Below, in pieces: positions 1-9,184 of a stretch of DNA of 64,000 nt. The position numbers and the translations under genes were made by a program. Position 1 is the first letter of the stretch. Each line of letters opens with the position of its first letter. The notes under the pieces are model-generated. The model ran no database searches and was not told the DNA's origin. It saw only the letters and a list, made by a program, of their open reading frames with translations. This stretch comes from Pseudomonas sp. RIT-PI-AD. Its GTDB lineage: Bacteria; Pseudomonadota; Gammaproteobacteria; Pseudomonadales; Pseudomonadaceae. The stretch spans positions 230,867 through 294,866 of the forward strand of contig NZ_JANZKU010000002.1 of the NCBI RefSeq assembly GCF_025642785.1. Direction: 5' to 3'.

Positions 1-2
1 TG

Positions 3-794
3 ATCATCAACCCGACCCTGTACTGCGGCAGTTGCCCGGCCTGCCTGGAAGGTCACCTGAATTTCTGCCAGAACAAGAGCGGCAACGAGGTCGGCGTCGA
101 CCGGCACGGCGCCTTCGCCGAATACATCGCCCTGCCGGCGCGGTTCTGCCATGCGATCCCGGCGGGCATGAGCTTCGACCGCGCGGTGATGGTCGAGCCC
201 CTGGCTTGCGCGCTGAACAACATCGAGGCGACCCGCCTCAGCGCCGGCGAGACCCTGGTCGTCGTCGGCGGCGGCCCCATGGGCATCGTCTCGGCCATGC
301 TCGCCCTGTCCATGGGCGCGCGGGTCTGGGTGGTGGAGCCCGACGCCTTCCGCCGGCGCGCCTGCCAGGCGATCTTCGAAGGCCAGGAACGCTTGTCCCT
401 GGCCGCGCCCGGCGACGCCCGGCTGCTGGGCCTGGCCGACGTGGTCGTCGAATCGGTCGGCAATCTGCTGGAAAGCAGCCTGGAATACGCTAAACCCCGT
501 GGCCGCCTGGTGATCATGGGCTATAACAGCAAGGCCACCGCGACGGTGAAGCCGCTGGAAATCCTCATGCGCGGCCTGAGCATCATCGGCGCCGGCGACT
601 ACAACAGCCACATCTTCCAACGGGCGATCCGCATCGCCACCCAGTTGCCGCTGGAACGCATCATCACCGCACGCTTCCCCATGGAGCACTACGAGGAAGC
701 CTTCGCCGCGCTCTCGCCTTCGCCGGACAACCCCTACGCCGCGTTGAAGGTCCTGATCGTCGCAGACAGCGAAAAGGCCAAGGAGGCCGCCTGA
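3..794 (+). CDS. Zinc-dependent medium-chain alcohol/polyol dehydrogenase (5' end cut by the window edge)
   Basis: The reading frame is open from base 3, so the N-terminus lies outside the window. The visible part begins with the structural zinc-binding loop (CGSCPAC, then a fourth Cys in NFC). It continues with the Rossmann nucleotide-binding signature GGGPMG and ends with the usual C-terminal half of the medium-chain dehydrogenase/reductase family. Members oxidise sugars, polyols or threonine-like alcohols with NAD(P)+ in the cytoplasm; the substrate cannot be read from the sequence. The stop codon overlaps the start of the GH35-like gene (TGATG), so the two are probably translationally coupled. 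A role in oxidising a sugar released by that glycosidase is inferred from context only. Confidence 0.85.
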   Translation: MINPTLYCGSCPACLEGHLNFCQNKSGNEVGVDRHGAFAEYIALPARFCHAIPAGMSFDRAVMVEPLACALNNIEATRLSAGETLVVVGGGPMGIVSAMLALSMGARVWVVEPDAFRRRACQAIFEGQERLSLAAPGDARLLGLADVVVESVGNLLESSLEYAKPRGRLVIMGYNSKATATVKPLEILMRGLSIIGAGDYNSHIFQRAIRIATQLPLERIITARFPMEHYEEAFAALSPSPDNPYAALKVLIVADSEKAKEAA

Positions 795-2620
795 TGAAAG
801 AACGAGTCGCGTCCATTCTCCCGGCCCTCGGCCGGCCGGTCCTGATCGGCGAGTACCCCTACTACCGGGCCTCGCCGACGGACTGGGAAGCCAACCTGAA
901 CCAGCTCAAGCGCAACGGAATAGACGTGGTCTCGTTCTATATACCCTGGCGTTTCCACGAGGTGCGCGGGGCCGACGCCCTGCATTTCGACTTTTCCGGC
1001 GCCACCGACCCGCAGCGCGACCTGCTGCGGCTGCTCCGGCTGATCTCCGCCGCCGGCCTCAAGGCCGTGGTCAAGCCCGGTCCCTTCATCCACGCGGAAG
1101 TCCAGTTGGGCGGGCTGCCCGACCGGCTCTGCGACGAACAACGCTACTGCCCGATCACCGGGATCACCGGCAAGCCCCTGCTGTCCCAGGGGCGCAGGCT
1201 GCCCAGCCTGTTCGATCCGGCGGTACGCCTGCAGGTCGGGACCTGGCTGGAAGAGGTCGAGGACCGGGTGGTCCGGCCCCATGCCGCGCCGGCCGGGCCG
1301 ATCGTCGCGCTGCAACTGGGCAACGAGGGGATCTTCAGCGACGCCGGCCTGCCGCTGGAGCGGCAGGATGCCTCGGCACCGGCGCTGACCGCCTTCTGGG
1401 CCTGGATGCAGGGGCGCGAGCAGGATGCCACCGCGCTGGAGAAACGCACGCTGGGGGAGTCCCTCGACGTGCTGCATAGCGAATGGCCGCGCTGGGCCGG
1501 GGTCGCCATGCTCGACGCCTGGCGCTGGCTGGACGGCTTCCACAGCCCGCGGTTGCCGCGGCTGGTCAACGTCCCGCTGGTGCGCCCGGACGCCCAGCAG
1601 AACGCCTTCGCCGGCTGGATGGCGCGGCACCTGGCGTTCCGCGACAGCGGCTATCACGTCGGACATACCGAATGGGTCGGCAACGCCGCCAGCGATCGCG
1701 GCGCCTTCATGTCGCACCTGCTGGGCATCGTCGCCGGCCGCACCGATACCCTGGAGGCCAACTGGGGCTTCACCTGGGCCGATGCGTCGTTCGCCCAGCC
1801 CCATGTGCCGCTGTTCCACGCCCTGCTCGGGCTGCTCCTGGGCTCGACGTCCTGCAGCGTCTATACCGCCTGCGCCACGGAGCACTGGGGCCAGGAGATC
1901 GACCTGGACCCGCAGGGCCTGCGAGCCGACGGTTTCGACCCCGCGCTCTACGGGCCGCCCTATTGCCCGGGCGCGCCGCTGCGAGAGGACGGCGGAACCT
2001 CGGCTAACGTCGTGGCCCTGCGCTGTCTCTCCGCCTTCCTGCACGACTTCGGCACTGACTTGCTGGACAGCCAGTTGGTGACCGCCGCGACCATCCAGTT
2101 GAGCCGCCAGGCGATCATCGAGGCGGCCTCCGTGCGGGCTTGCGACAGTTGGGTGGAAACCCTCTGCGATACCGTGGAAGAACTGCTGTTCAAAGCGGGC
2201 CTGCTGGTCGCCCTGGAACTTGAAGACGCCACCCCGGGCAGCCCGACCCTGCGCATCGAGGGCGGAGCGGATGACCTGGAACGCCTGCAGCGCTTCGCCT
2301 CGGATGCCCTGTCCAGGGAAAACCAGCCGAGTGTCGCCTGCCGCAGCCGTTACGGCCTGACCGCGGTGATCCGCCGGCAGAGCCAGGATGGCCGGACCCT
2401 GTTCCTCGGCCTGTTCAACCCGAGCGCCACGGCGGACGTGGTGACCCTGAGCCACGCCGGCGAGGAAAGCGTCCTGCGCCTGCCGGCCGGCGCCGCCAGC
2501 CTGCGGGTCCACGTGGACGGCGAACTGATCGGCGCCCTGGACACCCAGGGCGCCGACCTGCAACCGCGTTGGACGGACTTCCCGCCCCTGGCGGCGACCC
2601 ACGGGGAGGAGCGGCCATGA
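794..2620 (+). CDS. GH35-like beta-galactosidase family protein
   Basis: The 608-aa protein resembles glycoside hydrolase family 35 TIM-barrel enzymes. The N-terminal strand reads LIGEYPYYR, followed by a loop with IPWRFHE and a KPGPFIHAE segment like the family's RPGPYICAE. Asn177-Glu178 (QLGNEG) fits the acid/base position and Glu293 (HTEW) is a candidate nucleophile. No signal peptide is visible, so it probably acts in the cytoplasm on an imported glycoside. Its ATG overlaps the dehydrogenase stop, and its own stop overlaps the start of the MFS permease, giving a tight operon. The exact sugar specificity is unknown and the sequence is divergent for GH35. Confidence 0.75.
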   Translation: MKERVASILPALGRPVLIGEYPYYRASPTDWEANLNQLKRNGIDVVSFYIPWRFHEVRGADALHFDFSGATDPQRDLLRLLRLISAAGLKAVVKPGPFIHAEVQLGGLPDRLCDEQRYCPITGITGKPLLSQGRRLPSLFDPAVRLQVGTWLEEVEDRVVRPHAAPAGPIVALQLGNEGIFSDAGLPLERQDASAPALTAFWAWMQGREQDATALEKRTLGESLDVLHSEWPRWAGVAMLDAWRWLDGFHSPRLPRLVNVPLVRPDAQQNAFAGWMARHLAFRDSGYHVGHTEWVGNAASDRGAFMSHLLGIVAGRTDTLEANWGFTWADASFAQPHVPLFHALLGLLLGSTSCSVYTACATEHWGQEIDLDPQGLRADGFDPALYGPPYCPGAPLREDGGTSANVVALRCLSAFLHDFGTDLLDSQLVTAATIQLSRQAIIEAASVRACDSWVETLCDTVEELLFKAGLLVALELEDATPGSPTLRIEGGADDLERLQRFASDALSRENQPSVACRSRYGLTAVIRRQSQDGRTLFLGLFNPSATADVVTLSHAGEESVLRLPAGAASLRVHVDGELIGALDTQGADLQPRWTDFPPLAATHGEERP

Positions 2621-3816
2621 GCGCCCAGGCGGAAGGTCTCTACCTGAACGAGCCGGTCCAGGCGGCGTCGGCCCTGGGGGTGGCCGCGTCCTGCTTCGGC
2701 TTCGTGGTGATGGGCGCCCTGCAAGCCTTGTACGGGCCAGCCATTCCCCATTTGCTGGAGCGCTTCGGCATCGGCACCGCCGAGGCCGGCATGAGCCTGA
2801 GCGCGCACTTCATCGGCGCGCTGGTGGGCGTGCTGCTCTTCCACAAGGTCTATGGCTCGCTGAGCAATCGGCTGTCCCTGGGGCTTTCCTATGGGCTGAT
2901 GGCACTGGGATGCCTGCTGTTCGCCTACGCCCAGACCTGGCCGTTGGCCCTCGCCGGCGCCTTCGTCATCGGCCTGGGCTTCGGCGGCGGCGACTTCGGG
3001 CTGAACTTCATCTTCTCCATCGGCTTCGGCAAACGCAGCGTCGCCATGGTGAACCTGCTCAACGCCCATTTCGGCATCGGGGCCATCGCCGGGCCGGCGC
3101 TGGTCGGTTGGTTCGGCGCCGAACACTACCAGGCGATCTTCCTGGGTTTCGCGCTCTGCTCGATCCTGCCGGCGCTGTTCCTCGGGCAGATGGCGCGCTC
3201 CCTGGGCGATCCGCCGCCGACCCGGACCGGGCATGCCGCCACGCGCCACGGCGCCTTGGCGATCATGGCGGCGTTCTTCGTGATCTACATCTTCCATGTC
3301 GCCATCGAGACCGGGGTCGGCGGCTGGGAGCCGACCCACCTGGAAGCCCTGGGCTATGGCGCCGCCTTCGCCGCCACCGCCACCTCGCTGTACTGGCTGG
3401 CGCTCACCGGCGGCCGCTTCTTCGCCGCCTGGCTGGGGCTGCGCTGGAGCTCCGAGCGGATGATGCGGGTGAGTTGCATCGGCATGACCCTGTGCCTGGT
3501 CGCGGCGCTGGTTCCGCAACTGGCGGCCATCGCCTACATCGGCGTCGGCCTGTTCATCGCGCCGATCTTCCCCACCGGGCTTGCCTGGCTGAACCGCGTA
3601 GTGCCCGCCGCCCGTGCCAGCACCGCCTACGTCATCGCCGCCTCCATGGTCGGCGGCATCGCCTTCCCGCCGCTGATCGGCAAGCTGATCGAAACCCAGG
3701 GGGTATCCAGCGCGCCGCTGTTCATGGCGTTGCTGTCGCTGCTGTGCACCGGCGCGACCTTTGCGATCATCCGCGGCACCCGGGCGGCCTTGGGCCCCTC
3801 CACCGGAACCCCCTGA
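2617..3816 (+). CDS. MFS permease, FucP-like sugar transporter
   Basis: This 399-aa protein has about twelve hydrophobic segments and the layout of fucose/glucose permease-type major facilitator proteins. The first helix follows a short cytoplasmic N-terminus. The ATG at 2617 is chosen because GGGGAGGA lies just upstream and the start overlaps the stop of the GH35-like gene (ATGA); a longer in-frame start at 2569 would sit inside that gene. The position between a glycosidase and a HAD phosphatase suggests import of the glycoside or sugar used by the operon. The substrate is inferred from context, not from motifs. Confidence 0.8.
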   Translation: MSAQAEGLYLNEPVQAASALGVAASCFGFVVMGALQALYGPAIPHLLERFGIGTAEAGMSLSAHFIGALVGVLLFHKVYGSLSNRLSLGLSYGLMALGCLLFAYAQTWPLALAGAFVIGLGFGGGDFGLNFIFSIGFGKRSVAMVNLLNAHFGIGAIAGPALVGWFGAEHYQAIFLGFALCSILPALFLGQMARSLGDPPPTRTGHAATRHGALAIMAAFFVIYIFHVAIETGVGGWEPTHLEALGYGAAFAATATSLYWLALTGGRFFAAWLGLRWSSERMMRVSCIGMTLCLVAALVPQLAAIAYIGVGLFIAPIFPTGLAWLNRVVPAARASTAYVIAASMVGGIAFPPLIGKLIETQGVSSAPLFMALLSLLCTGATFAIIRGTRAALGPSTGTP

Positions 3817-3834
3817 AACGAGGAACTACGCGCC

Positions 3835-4482
3835 GTGGAATACGCCCGCCCGAAGGAACACCGCCCCGAACCGGGCAAGCCGGTACTGCTTTTCGACTTG
3901 TTCGGGGTCATCGCCAGGCATCAGTTGGAAGAGGACAAGCGCCGTCTGCAAGGCCTCGGCCAGGCCGACAGCGCGGCCTTCTGGAGCGCCTATTGGGAGC
4001 ACCGCACGCCCTACGACCGCGGGCAACCGGCCGAGGTCTATTGGCGAAGGGTTGGCCAGGCCTTGGGCAGGGACTACTCGGCCACCCGAATCGACGAGCT
4101 GGTGGAGGCCGACGTGGACAGCTGGAGCCGGATCGACGAGGGCATGGTGGATTACCTGCATCGGCTGGACGGCGACGGCTACCGTCTGGCGCTGCTCTCG
4201 AACATCCCCCACGAGCTGGCGGAGCGCTATGAAAGCCGTCAGGACTGGCTCGGGCTCTTCGCGCTGCGCGGTTTCTCCTGCCGTATGGGTTGCGCCAAGC
4301 CCGACCCGGCCGCCTACCGCTGGTGCTGGGAAAGCCTGGGTTGCCGGGCCGCCGAGGTGCTGTTCATCGACGACCGCGAGGTGAACGTCGCGGCGGCCGA
4401 GGCCCTCGGCATGGCCGGGCATGCTTTCGGCGGCCTGGCGGGGCTGCGCGAGTTTCTCAGCCCCGATACCCCGGCCGGGTAG
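3835..4482 (+). CDS. HAD-superfamily hydrolase
   Basis: The 215-aa protein starts at a GTG with GAAACGAGGA upstream. HAD motif I reads LLFDLFGVI with the nucleophile Asp but Leu-Phe instead of the phosphatase DxD, motif II is LLSNIP, a Lys follows in CAKPDP, and motif IV is FIDDRE. Lack of the second Asp in motif I is seen in haloacid dehalogenase-like and epoxide-hydrolase-type N-terminal members, so dephosphorylation is less certain than usual. It is the last gene of the sugar operon, 18 bp after the permease, and converges with the efflux operon. A housekeeping role on a sugar phosphate is only an inference. Confidence 0.8.
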   Translation: MEYARPKEHRPEPGKPVLLFDLFGVIARHQLEEDKRRLQGLGQADSAAFWSAYWEHRTPYDRGQPAEVYWRRVGQALGRDYSATRIDELVEADVDSWSRIDEGMVDYLHRLDGDGYRLALLSNIPHELAERYESRQDWLGLFALRGFSCRMGCAKPDPAAYRWCWESLGCRAAEVLFIDDREVNVAAAEALGMAGHAFGGLAGLREFLSPDTPAG

Positions 4483-4537
4483 CCGAACGGCCGCCAAGGG
4501 CCGCCCGGGGAAACCTGCCCGCTGTTTCGCGCCAGGC

Positions 4538-6007
4538 CTAGGGCTGGCGCGGCCCGCCGGTCGCCGCGGGCTGCCCGGCGGGCACCGCCTCGTCCGTGCC
4601 CCAACCGCCGCCCAGGGCCAGGAACAGGTCGATACGACTCATGGCGACCTGGGTCTCCGCCGCTGCCAGTTGCCCGCGCACGTCGGTGTAGGTGCGAGTG
4701 GCCTGCAGATCGGCGAGGAAGGACTCGCGTCCCGCCTGGAAGAACCTGTGGGTCTGCTCGGCCGCCTGCTGCGCGGAGCGTTCCGCCTCGGCCAGGGCAT
4801 CGCGACGCTCCAGCAAGGCGGTGTACTGGACCAGCGCGGTCTGGGTTTCGCGGATGGCGTTGAGCACCACGCCGTCGAAGTGCGCCAGCGCCGCCTGGGT
4901 GGACGCCTCCGCTTCCCGGATGCGCGCACGGGAGCCGTTGGAGGGCACCGTCCAGCTCAGCAACGGGCCGAAGCCCCAACGATTGGTGGCGGGCTTGCCG
5001 AGGTTCTCCAGGATCCCGACGCTGCCGACGGTCGCGCCGATGCTGATGTCCGGATACAGCTCGCCGGTGGCGATGCCGATCCCCGCGGTGGCGGCCGCCA
5101 GCCGCCGCTCGGCCTGGCGCACGTCCGGGCGCCGCTTGAGCAGCGCCGCGCCGTCGCCCACCGGCAGGACCTGGGCGATCGTCGGCAGGTGGGCGCAGTC
5201 GTTCAATCCCGCGGGCAGGCGCTCCAGGGGTTCCGCCAGGAGCATGGACAATCTGAACAGCCCGGCTTGCCGGGCCGCGTCGTAGCGCGGCAGGTCGGCG
5301 CGCAGCGACTTGAACTGGGTCTGCGTCCGGGTCACCTGGGTTTCGTCGCCCCGACCGGCGTCGCGCAGGCGCTGGACCAGGGTCAGGCCCTGCTCCTGCA
5401 AACCGAGAGAGCGCTCGGCGATTTCACGTTCCTCGTTGGCCGCGCAGACCTGGGTATAGGCGCGCACCACATCGGCCACCAGGGTGACCCGGGCGATGTC
5501 CGCGGCCGCCTGGGTGGCGTCGGCATTCGCCCGCGCGGCCTCGATGCCGCGTTGCAACACGCCGAACAGATCGAACTGATACGAGGTACTGAGGGCGATG
5601 CTGCCGACGTTGGCCACCGGGACCTTGGCCGGTTGCAGAAAGGCTTCGCCCGATTCCTGGATGCGCTCGACGGCCACCTTGGCGCCGCTGCTGAAGCCTC
5701 CGGCCGCCTGGGCTTCGTTCACCTGGGCGCGGGCGCGGGCGAGGTTGGCCGCGGCTATCCGTAGATCGGTATTGGACGCCAGGGCCCGACGCACCAGTTC
5801 GTCGAGGCGCGGGTCCTGGTAGAGCCGCCACCAGTCCGCCGGCACCGGCGCCGAGACCACGTCCGCGTCGCCGACGGCCAGCGCGCCTTGCAAGTCCGGG
5901 CGATTCAGCGCGGCCTGTTCCGGCAGGTGGTAATCGGGCCCGACCACCTGGCAGGCCGACAACGTCAGGCCCAGTCCCACCGTGGCCAGGCGTAACGAGG
6001 CTTTCAT
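4538..6007 (-). CDS. Outer-membrane efflux lipoprotein, NodT/OprM family
   Basis: The 489-aa protein begins with a lipoprotein signal peptide ending at LSACQ (lipid-modified Cys19). The VVGPDYHLPE segment after it is typical of NodT/OprM outer-membrane factors. The rest is rich in the long helical, alanine/arginine-heavy repeats of the TolC fold. It would form the outer-membrane channel of the tripartite pump encoded upstream. Its ATG overlaps the stop of the membrane-fusion gene by 4 bp, and it is the last gene of the operon. Confidence 0.92.
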   Translation of the reverse strand: MKASLRLATVGLGLTLSACQVVGPDYHLPEQAALNRPDLQGALAVGDADVVSAPVPADWWRLYQDPRLDELVRRALASNTDLRIAAANLARARAQVNEAQAAGGFSSGAKVAVERIQESGEAFLQPAKVPVANVGSIALSTSYQFDLFGVLQRGIEAARANADATQAAADIARVTLVADVVRAYTQVCAANEEREIAERSLGLQEQGLTLVQRLRDAGRGDETQVTRTQTQFKSLRADLPRYDAARQAGLFRLSMLLAEPLERLPAGLNDCAHLPTIAQVLPVGDGAALLKRRPDVRQAERRLAAATAGIGIATGELYPDISIGATVGSVGILENLGKPATNRWGFGPLLSWTVPSNGSRARIREAEASTQAALAHFDGVVLNAIRETQTALVQYTALLERRDALAEAERSAQQAAEQTHRFFQAGRESFLADLQATRTYTDVRGQLAAAETQVAMSRIDLFLALGGGWGTDEAVPAGQPAATGGPRQP

Positions 6008-6894
6008 CGCGCCGCGCCCTCCCCGGTCCCGTCATCGACGATCGACACGGTGGCGGTGCGGCCGGCGATCATGCGGAAATCGGCCGGTACTTCATCGAAG
6101 GCGATGCGCACCGGGATCCGCTGCGCCAGCCGCACCCAGCTGAAAGCCGGGTTGACGTTGGGCAGCAGGTTGGAGCCGCTGCTGCGGTCGCGGTCCTCGA
6201 TACCGGCGGCGATGCTCTGCACGTGCCCGCGCAGCCGGGTGTCGTCGCCCACCACGCGGATGTCGACGGTCTGGCCGATGCGGATGCCGGAGAGCTTGGT
6301 CTCCTCGAAATAGCCGTCGATGTGAAAGGAATCGCCGTCCACCACCGAGAGCACCGGGCGCCCCGCGTTGACGAATTCCTGCGCCCGCGGCGCACGGTCG
6401 TTCAGGTAGCCGTCGACCGGACTGCGGATCACCGAGCGGTCGAGGTTGAGCTGCGCGGCGTCCACCGCCACCTGGGCCTCGGCCAGCGCGGATTGCGCCC
6501 GCATCTCGCGGGACAGGCTCTCCTCCACCTGCTCGCGGGCCACCAGGTTGCCCAGCTCGCGGTTGCGCCGGGTCTCGCGGCGCGCCTGCTCATAGGTTTC
6601 CTGGCGTTCGGCGACATTGGCCTTGGCCTGGCGCAAGGCCAGGCGAAAGCGGTCCTGGTCGATGGTGAACAGCACCTGGCCGCGCTTCACCGCCTGGTTG
6701 TCGCGCACTTCCACCGCCTGGATCAGGCCGGAGACGTCGGGCGCGATCTGGATCACGTCGGCGCGGATGTGTCCGTCCCGGGTCCAGGGCGCGAACATGT
6801 AGTACATCACCATGCGCCACACCACCACGGCGGCGAAGCACACGACGATCAGGGTCAGGACCACGCGGCCCAGGGTCAGCAAAGGTTTCTTCAT
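6004..6894 (-). CDS. HlyD-family periplasmic adaptor (AaeA-like membrane-fusion protein)
   Basis: The 296-aa protein has one N-terminal membrane anchor at about residues 10-30. A split biotinyl/lipoyl-like half-motif (QIAPDVSGLIQAVEVRDNQ) and a helical hairpin follow, then the second lipoyl half (SVIRSPVDGYLNDR) and a beta-barrel domain. This is the layout of AaeA/EmrA-type adaptors that link an inner-membrane pump to an outer-membrane channel. The gene sits between DUF1656 and the outer-membrane factor, as in aaeXAB-like operons, and overlaps both neighbours by 4 bp. Aromatic carboxylic acids are the family's usual cargo; that is not shown here. Confidence 0.9.
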   Translation of the reverse strand: MKKPLLTLGRVVLTLIVVCFAAVVVWRMVMYYMFAPWTRDGHIRADVIQIAPDVSGLIQAVEVRDNQAVKRGQVLFTIDQDRFRLALRQAKANVAERQETYEQARRETRRNRELGNLVAREQVEESLSREMRAQSALAEAQVAVDAAQLNLDRSVIRSPVDGYLNDRAPRAQEFVNAGRPVLSVVDGDSFHIDGYFEETKLSGIRIGQTVDIRVVGDDTRLRGHVQSIAAGIEDRDRSSGSNLLPNVNPAFSWVRLAQRIPVRIAFDEVPADFRMIAGRTATVSIVDDGTGEGAAR

Positions 6895-7100
6895 GTCATC
6901 AGGTATCGACTAAGCGTATCTACCGCGCCCAGCAGCAGTGCGTAGAGACCGACGTTGAACAATGCCCGGTGCCAGACCAGGCGGTAGAAGTGGATGCGCG
7001 TCAGCAACGCGTGCACCACCAGGTAAAGCAGATAGGTCAGCCCCATCATCACCAGCAGCGTAGGCAGGAATACCCCGCTGATATCCAGATCGCCGATCAC
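6891..7100 (-). CDS. DUF1656 small membrane protein (AaeX-like)
   Basis: This 69-aa protein starts at a GTG whose last bases form the stop codon of the FUSC gene (GTGA overlap), so an ATG-based call would miss it. It begins VIGDLDISGVFLP, carries two hydrophobic helices and ends in SRYLMT, matching DUF1656/AaeX proteins that accompany FUSC-type aromatic acid exporters. Its molecular role is not known, but it is almost always encoded between the pump and the adaptor, as here. Confidence 0.85.
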   Translation of the reverse strand: MIGDLDISGVFLPTLLVMMGLTYLLYLVVHALLTRIHFYRLVWHRALFNVGLYALLLGAVDTLSRYLMT

Positions 7101-9184
7101 AGGGGCGCCCCCCCGAGGCCGTAGGCGCCCCGAACGTCCTCGACCGCCTCCATCACCGCCTCGACCCCCGGCAACAGCGCCAGGCGCAAGCCACTGAGGG
7201 CGTGCAGCAGGTGCGGGCGGGCGTCGTTCTGCGCGGCACCGGGCTCCACGCCCAACGCCTGGCGCGCGCGCTCCATGCTGTTCAGCAGCGCCGGCGGCGC
7301 CGGTAAGCGAGCGCGGGCGTCCAGGCAGGCCTGGAAATGGCTGCCCACCTCGCCGACCACCTGGCGCAGTACCCGCTGCGGCTGCTCCGGCATGCGTGGC
7401 AGATAGGCCAGCAGGTCGAGCAGGTTGAGCGCCACCCGCAGCTCGCGCAGGGCGATGCCGGTGTCCTGCTTGGTGATCGCCAGGCGCGGCAATTGTTGCA
7501 TCAGCCGGTCCAGCATGCGGACCCCCATCCGCCGGTGTTCCGCCAGAGTGGCCGGGCGAGAGAGGGCGACGATGTCCTGCCAGGAGAAGCGGGTCAGGCG
7601 CCGGGCGGCGAACTCCACGCCGAACGGCCGCACCGCCAACGTCCAGATGAAGGCGAACAACAGCCCCACCGGGCCCGCCAGATTGGAATTGATGAACACC
7701 ATGAAGTCGGCGTCGTAGGCGCCCTGGATGCTGATGAAGGATGCGGTGTTGACGATGGTCAGCAAAGTGCCCAGGTAGAAACGCGGCTGCACCGTGAGGG
7801 TACCGATGCATATGAAGGGCACGGCGAACGCCAGCACCAGCATGGGGAAATCGTGCAGGTTCGGCAGCACCAGAAACAGGTAGAGGCTGGCGAAGAGCAC
7901 CGACAGCGCCGTCCAGAAGAAGAACCGGTAGATCTGCGGCGCCGGATCGTCCATGGCGGCGAAGAAACTGCAGGCCACCGCTGCCAGGATCACCGCGCTG
8001 CCCCCGTCGGTCCAGCCCAACTGGATCCACAGCAGCGACGCGACGCAAATCGCGATGATCGCCGACGCCGCCGAATAGAACATCAGGCCGCGATCGAAGA
8101 AAGGAGTGAGCCGGCCCAGCCGCCAGTGACGATAGACCGCCCGCCAGGGTGCCTGGCTTTCGGTGAGGATGGCGTGCTGCAGGCTGCGGCAATCCTGCCA
8201 GAGGTCGATCCATTCGCCCAGGCGGTAAAGCGCGTTGGAAAACAGCAATTGGCAGGGATCGTCCAGTTGTTCCTGGGCCGGGCGCATCCGATCCAGGCTT
8301 TCGTGCAGCGCCTCCCAGGACTCCAGGGCCGCGCCCGCGCGGGTGCCTTCCAGCCAGGCGCGCACCTCGCCGATCAACGGCGCCAATTCGGCCATCCGCT
8401 CGGGCGCGCGGGCCTCCAGGGCCGTCCAGGCATCGTCCAGCGCCGCCACCACCGGCAACAGGTGAATCATCCGCCCGCGCAGTTCCTTGGCGTTGCGCAC
8501 GGTTTGCGGCCGGGCACCCTCGTGGGGCAACTGGCCGATCATGGGCTCGAGGCTGTTGAAGGTGGTCACCATGGAAGCAGCGAGGGCCGCGATTTCCTCC
8601 GGCTTGGCCTCGCGGGCCAGGAAGCGGTCGCTGTAGAGCGCGGCGTCGGCGAACCAGCGCCCGGCGGCATCCATCAGCACCGGCGCCAGCCGGCGTGGCC
8701 AGAACATGGCCCCGACCACGGCCGCGCACACGATGCCGAGGAGGATTTCCTCGGTCCGCGAAACCGCCACCTCGAACACCGCCTGCGGGTTGTCCACCAC
8801 CGGAAAGGCGATCATCGGCAGGGTGTAGCCGGCCAGCATCAGCGCGTAGCTGTTGGCGGTGCGCAAGTGCATCGAGAGGAACAGCAGCACGCCGGTCCAG
8901 AGTGCGATCACCAGGGCCAGCAGATAGGGTGTCTGCACCAGCAGGGGCACCAAGAACACCGCGGCCGAAGCGCCGAGCAGCGTGCCCAGCGCGCGATAGA
9001 GCGCCTTGGAACTGGTGGGGCCGACGAAGGGGCTGGACACGATGTACACCGTGGCCATGGCCCAGTAGGGCCGGGGCAGCTGCATGATCAACGCGATGTA
9101 CAGCGCGAGCATCGAAGCGCCGAAGGTACGCACGCCGTAGAACCAATCCCGCGCCGGCGGCACGCTGCTGAAGAAGCCGTTCAA
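7097..9184 (-). CDS. FUSC-family inner-membrane aromatic acid exporter (AaeB-like)
   Basis: About 695 aa with two blocks of transmembrane helices separated by long helical cytoplasmic regions, as in fusaric acid resistance / AaeB proteins. The first block starts at RDWFYGVRTFGASMLALYIA. The best start is a TTG at 9184 that overlaps the MarR stop (TTGA). The longer in-frame extension to 9571 lies wholly inside the marR coding region and looks like antisense sequence. It would export organic acids or phenolics from the cytoplasm to the adaptor. Coupling to MarR translation and the DUF1656 gene is tight. Confidence 0.88.
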   Translation of the reverse strand: MNGFFSSVPPARDWFYGVRTFGASMLALYIALIMQLPRPYWAMATVYIVSSPFVGPTSSKALYRALGTLLGASAAVFLVPLLVQTPYLLALVIALWTGVLLFLSMHLRTANSYALMLAGYTLPMIAFPVVDNPQAVFEVAVSRTEEILLGIVCAAVVGAMFWPRRLAPVLMDAAGRWFADAALYSDRFLAREAKPEEIAALAASMVTTFNSLEPMIGQLPHEGARPQTVRNAKELRGRMIHLLPVVAALDDAWTALEARAPERMAELAPLIGEVRAWLEGTRAGAALESWEALHESLDRMRPAQEQLDDPCQLLFSNALYRLGEWIDLWQDCRSLQHAILTESQAPWRAVYRHWRLGRLTPFFDRGLMFYSAASAIIAICVASLLWIQLGWTDGGSAVILAAVACSFFAAMDDPAPQIYRFFFWTALSVLFASLYLFLVLPNLHDFPMLVLAFAVPFICIGTLTVQPRFYLGTLLTIVNTASFISIQGAYDADFMVFINSNLAGPVGLLFAFIWTLAVRPFGVEFAARRLTRFSWQDIVALSRPATLAEHRRMGVRMLDRLMQQLPRLAITKQDTGIALRELRVALNLLDLLAYLPRMPEQPQRVLRQVVGEVGSHFQACLDARARLPAPPALLNSMERARQALGVEPGAAQNDARPHLLHALSGLRLALLPGVEAVMEAVEDVRGAYGLGGAPL

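Noticed and set aside
734..2602. 622-aa minus-strand open frame across the GH35-like gene
   Set aside because: It is antisense to a gene with clear motifs and neighbours overlapping in frame; its Gln/Gly/Arg-rich composition is typical of a high-GC shadow.
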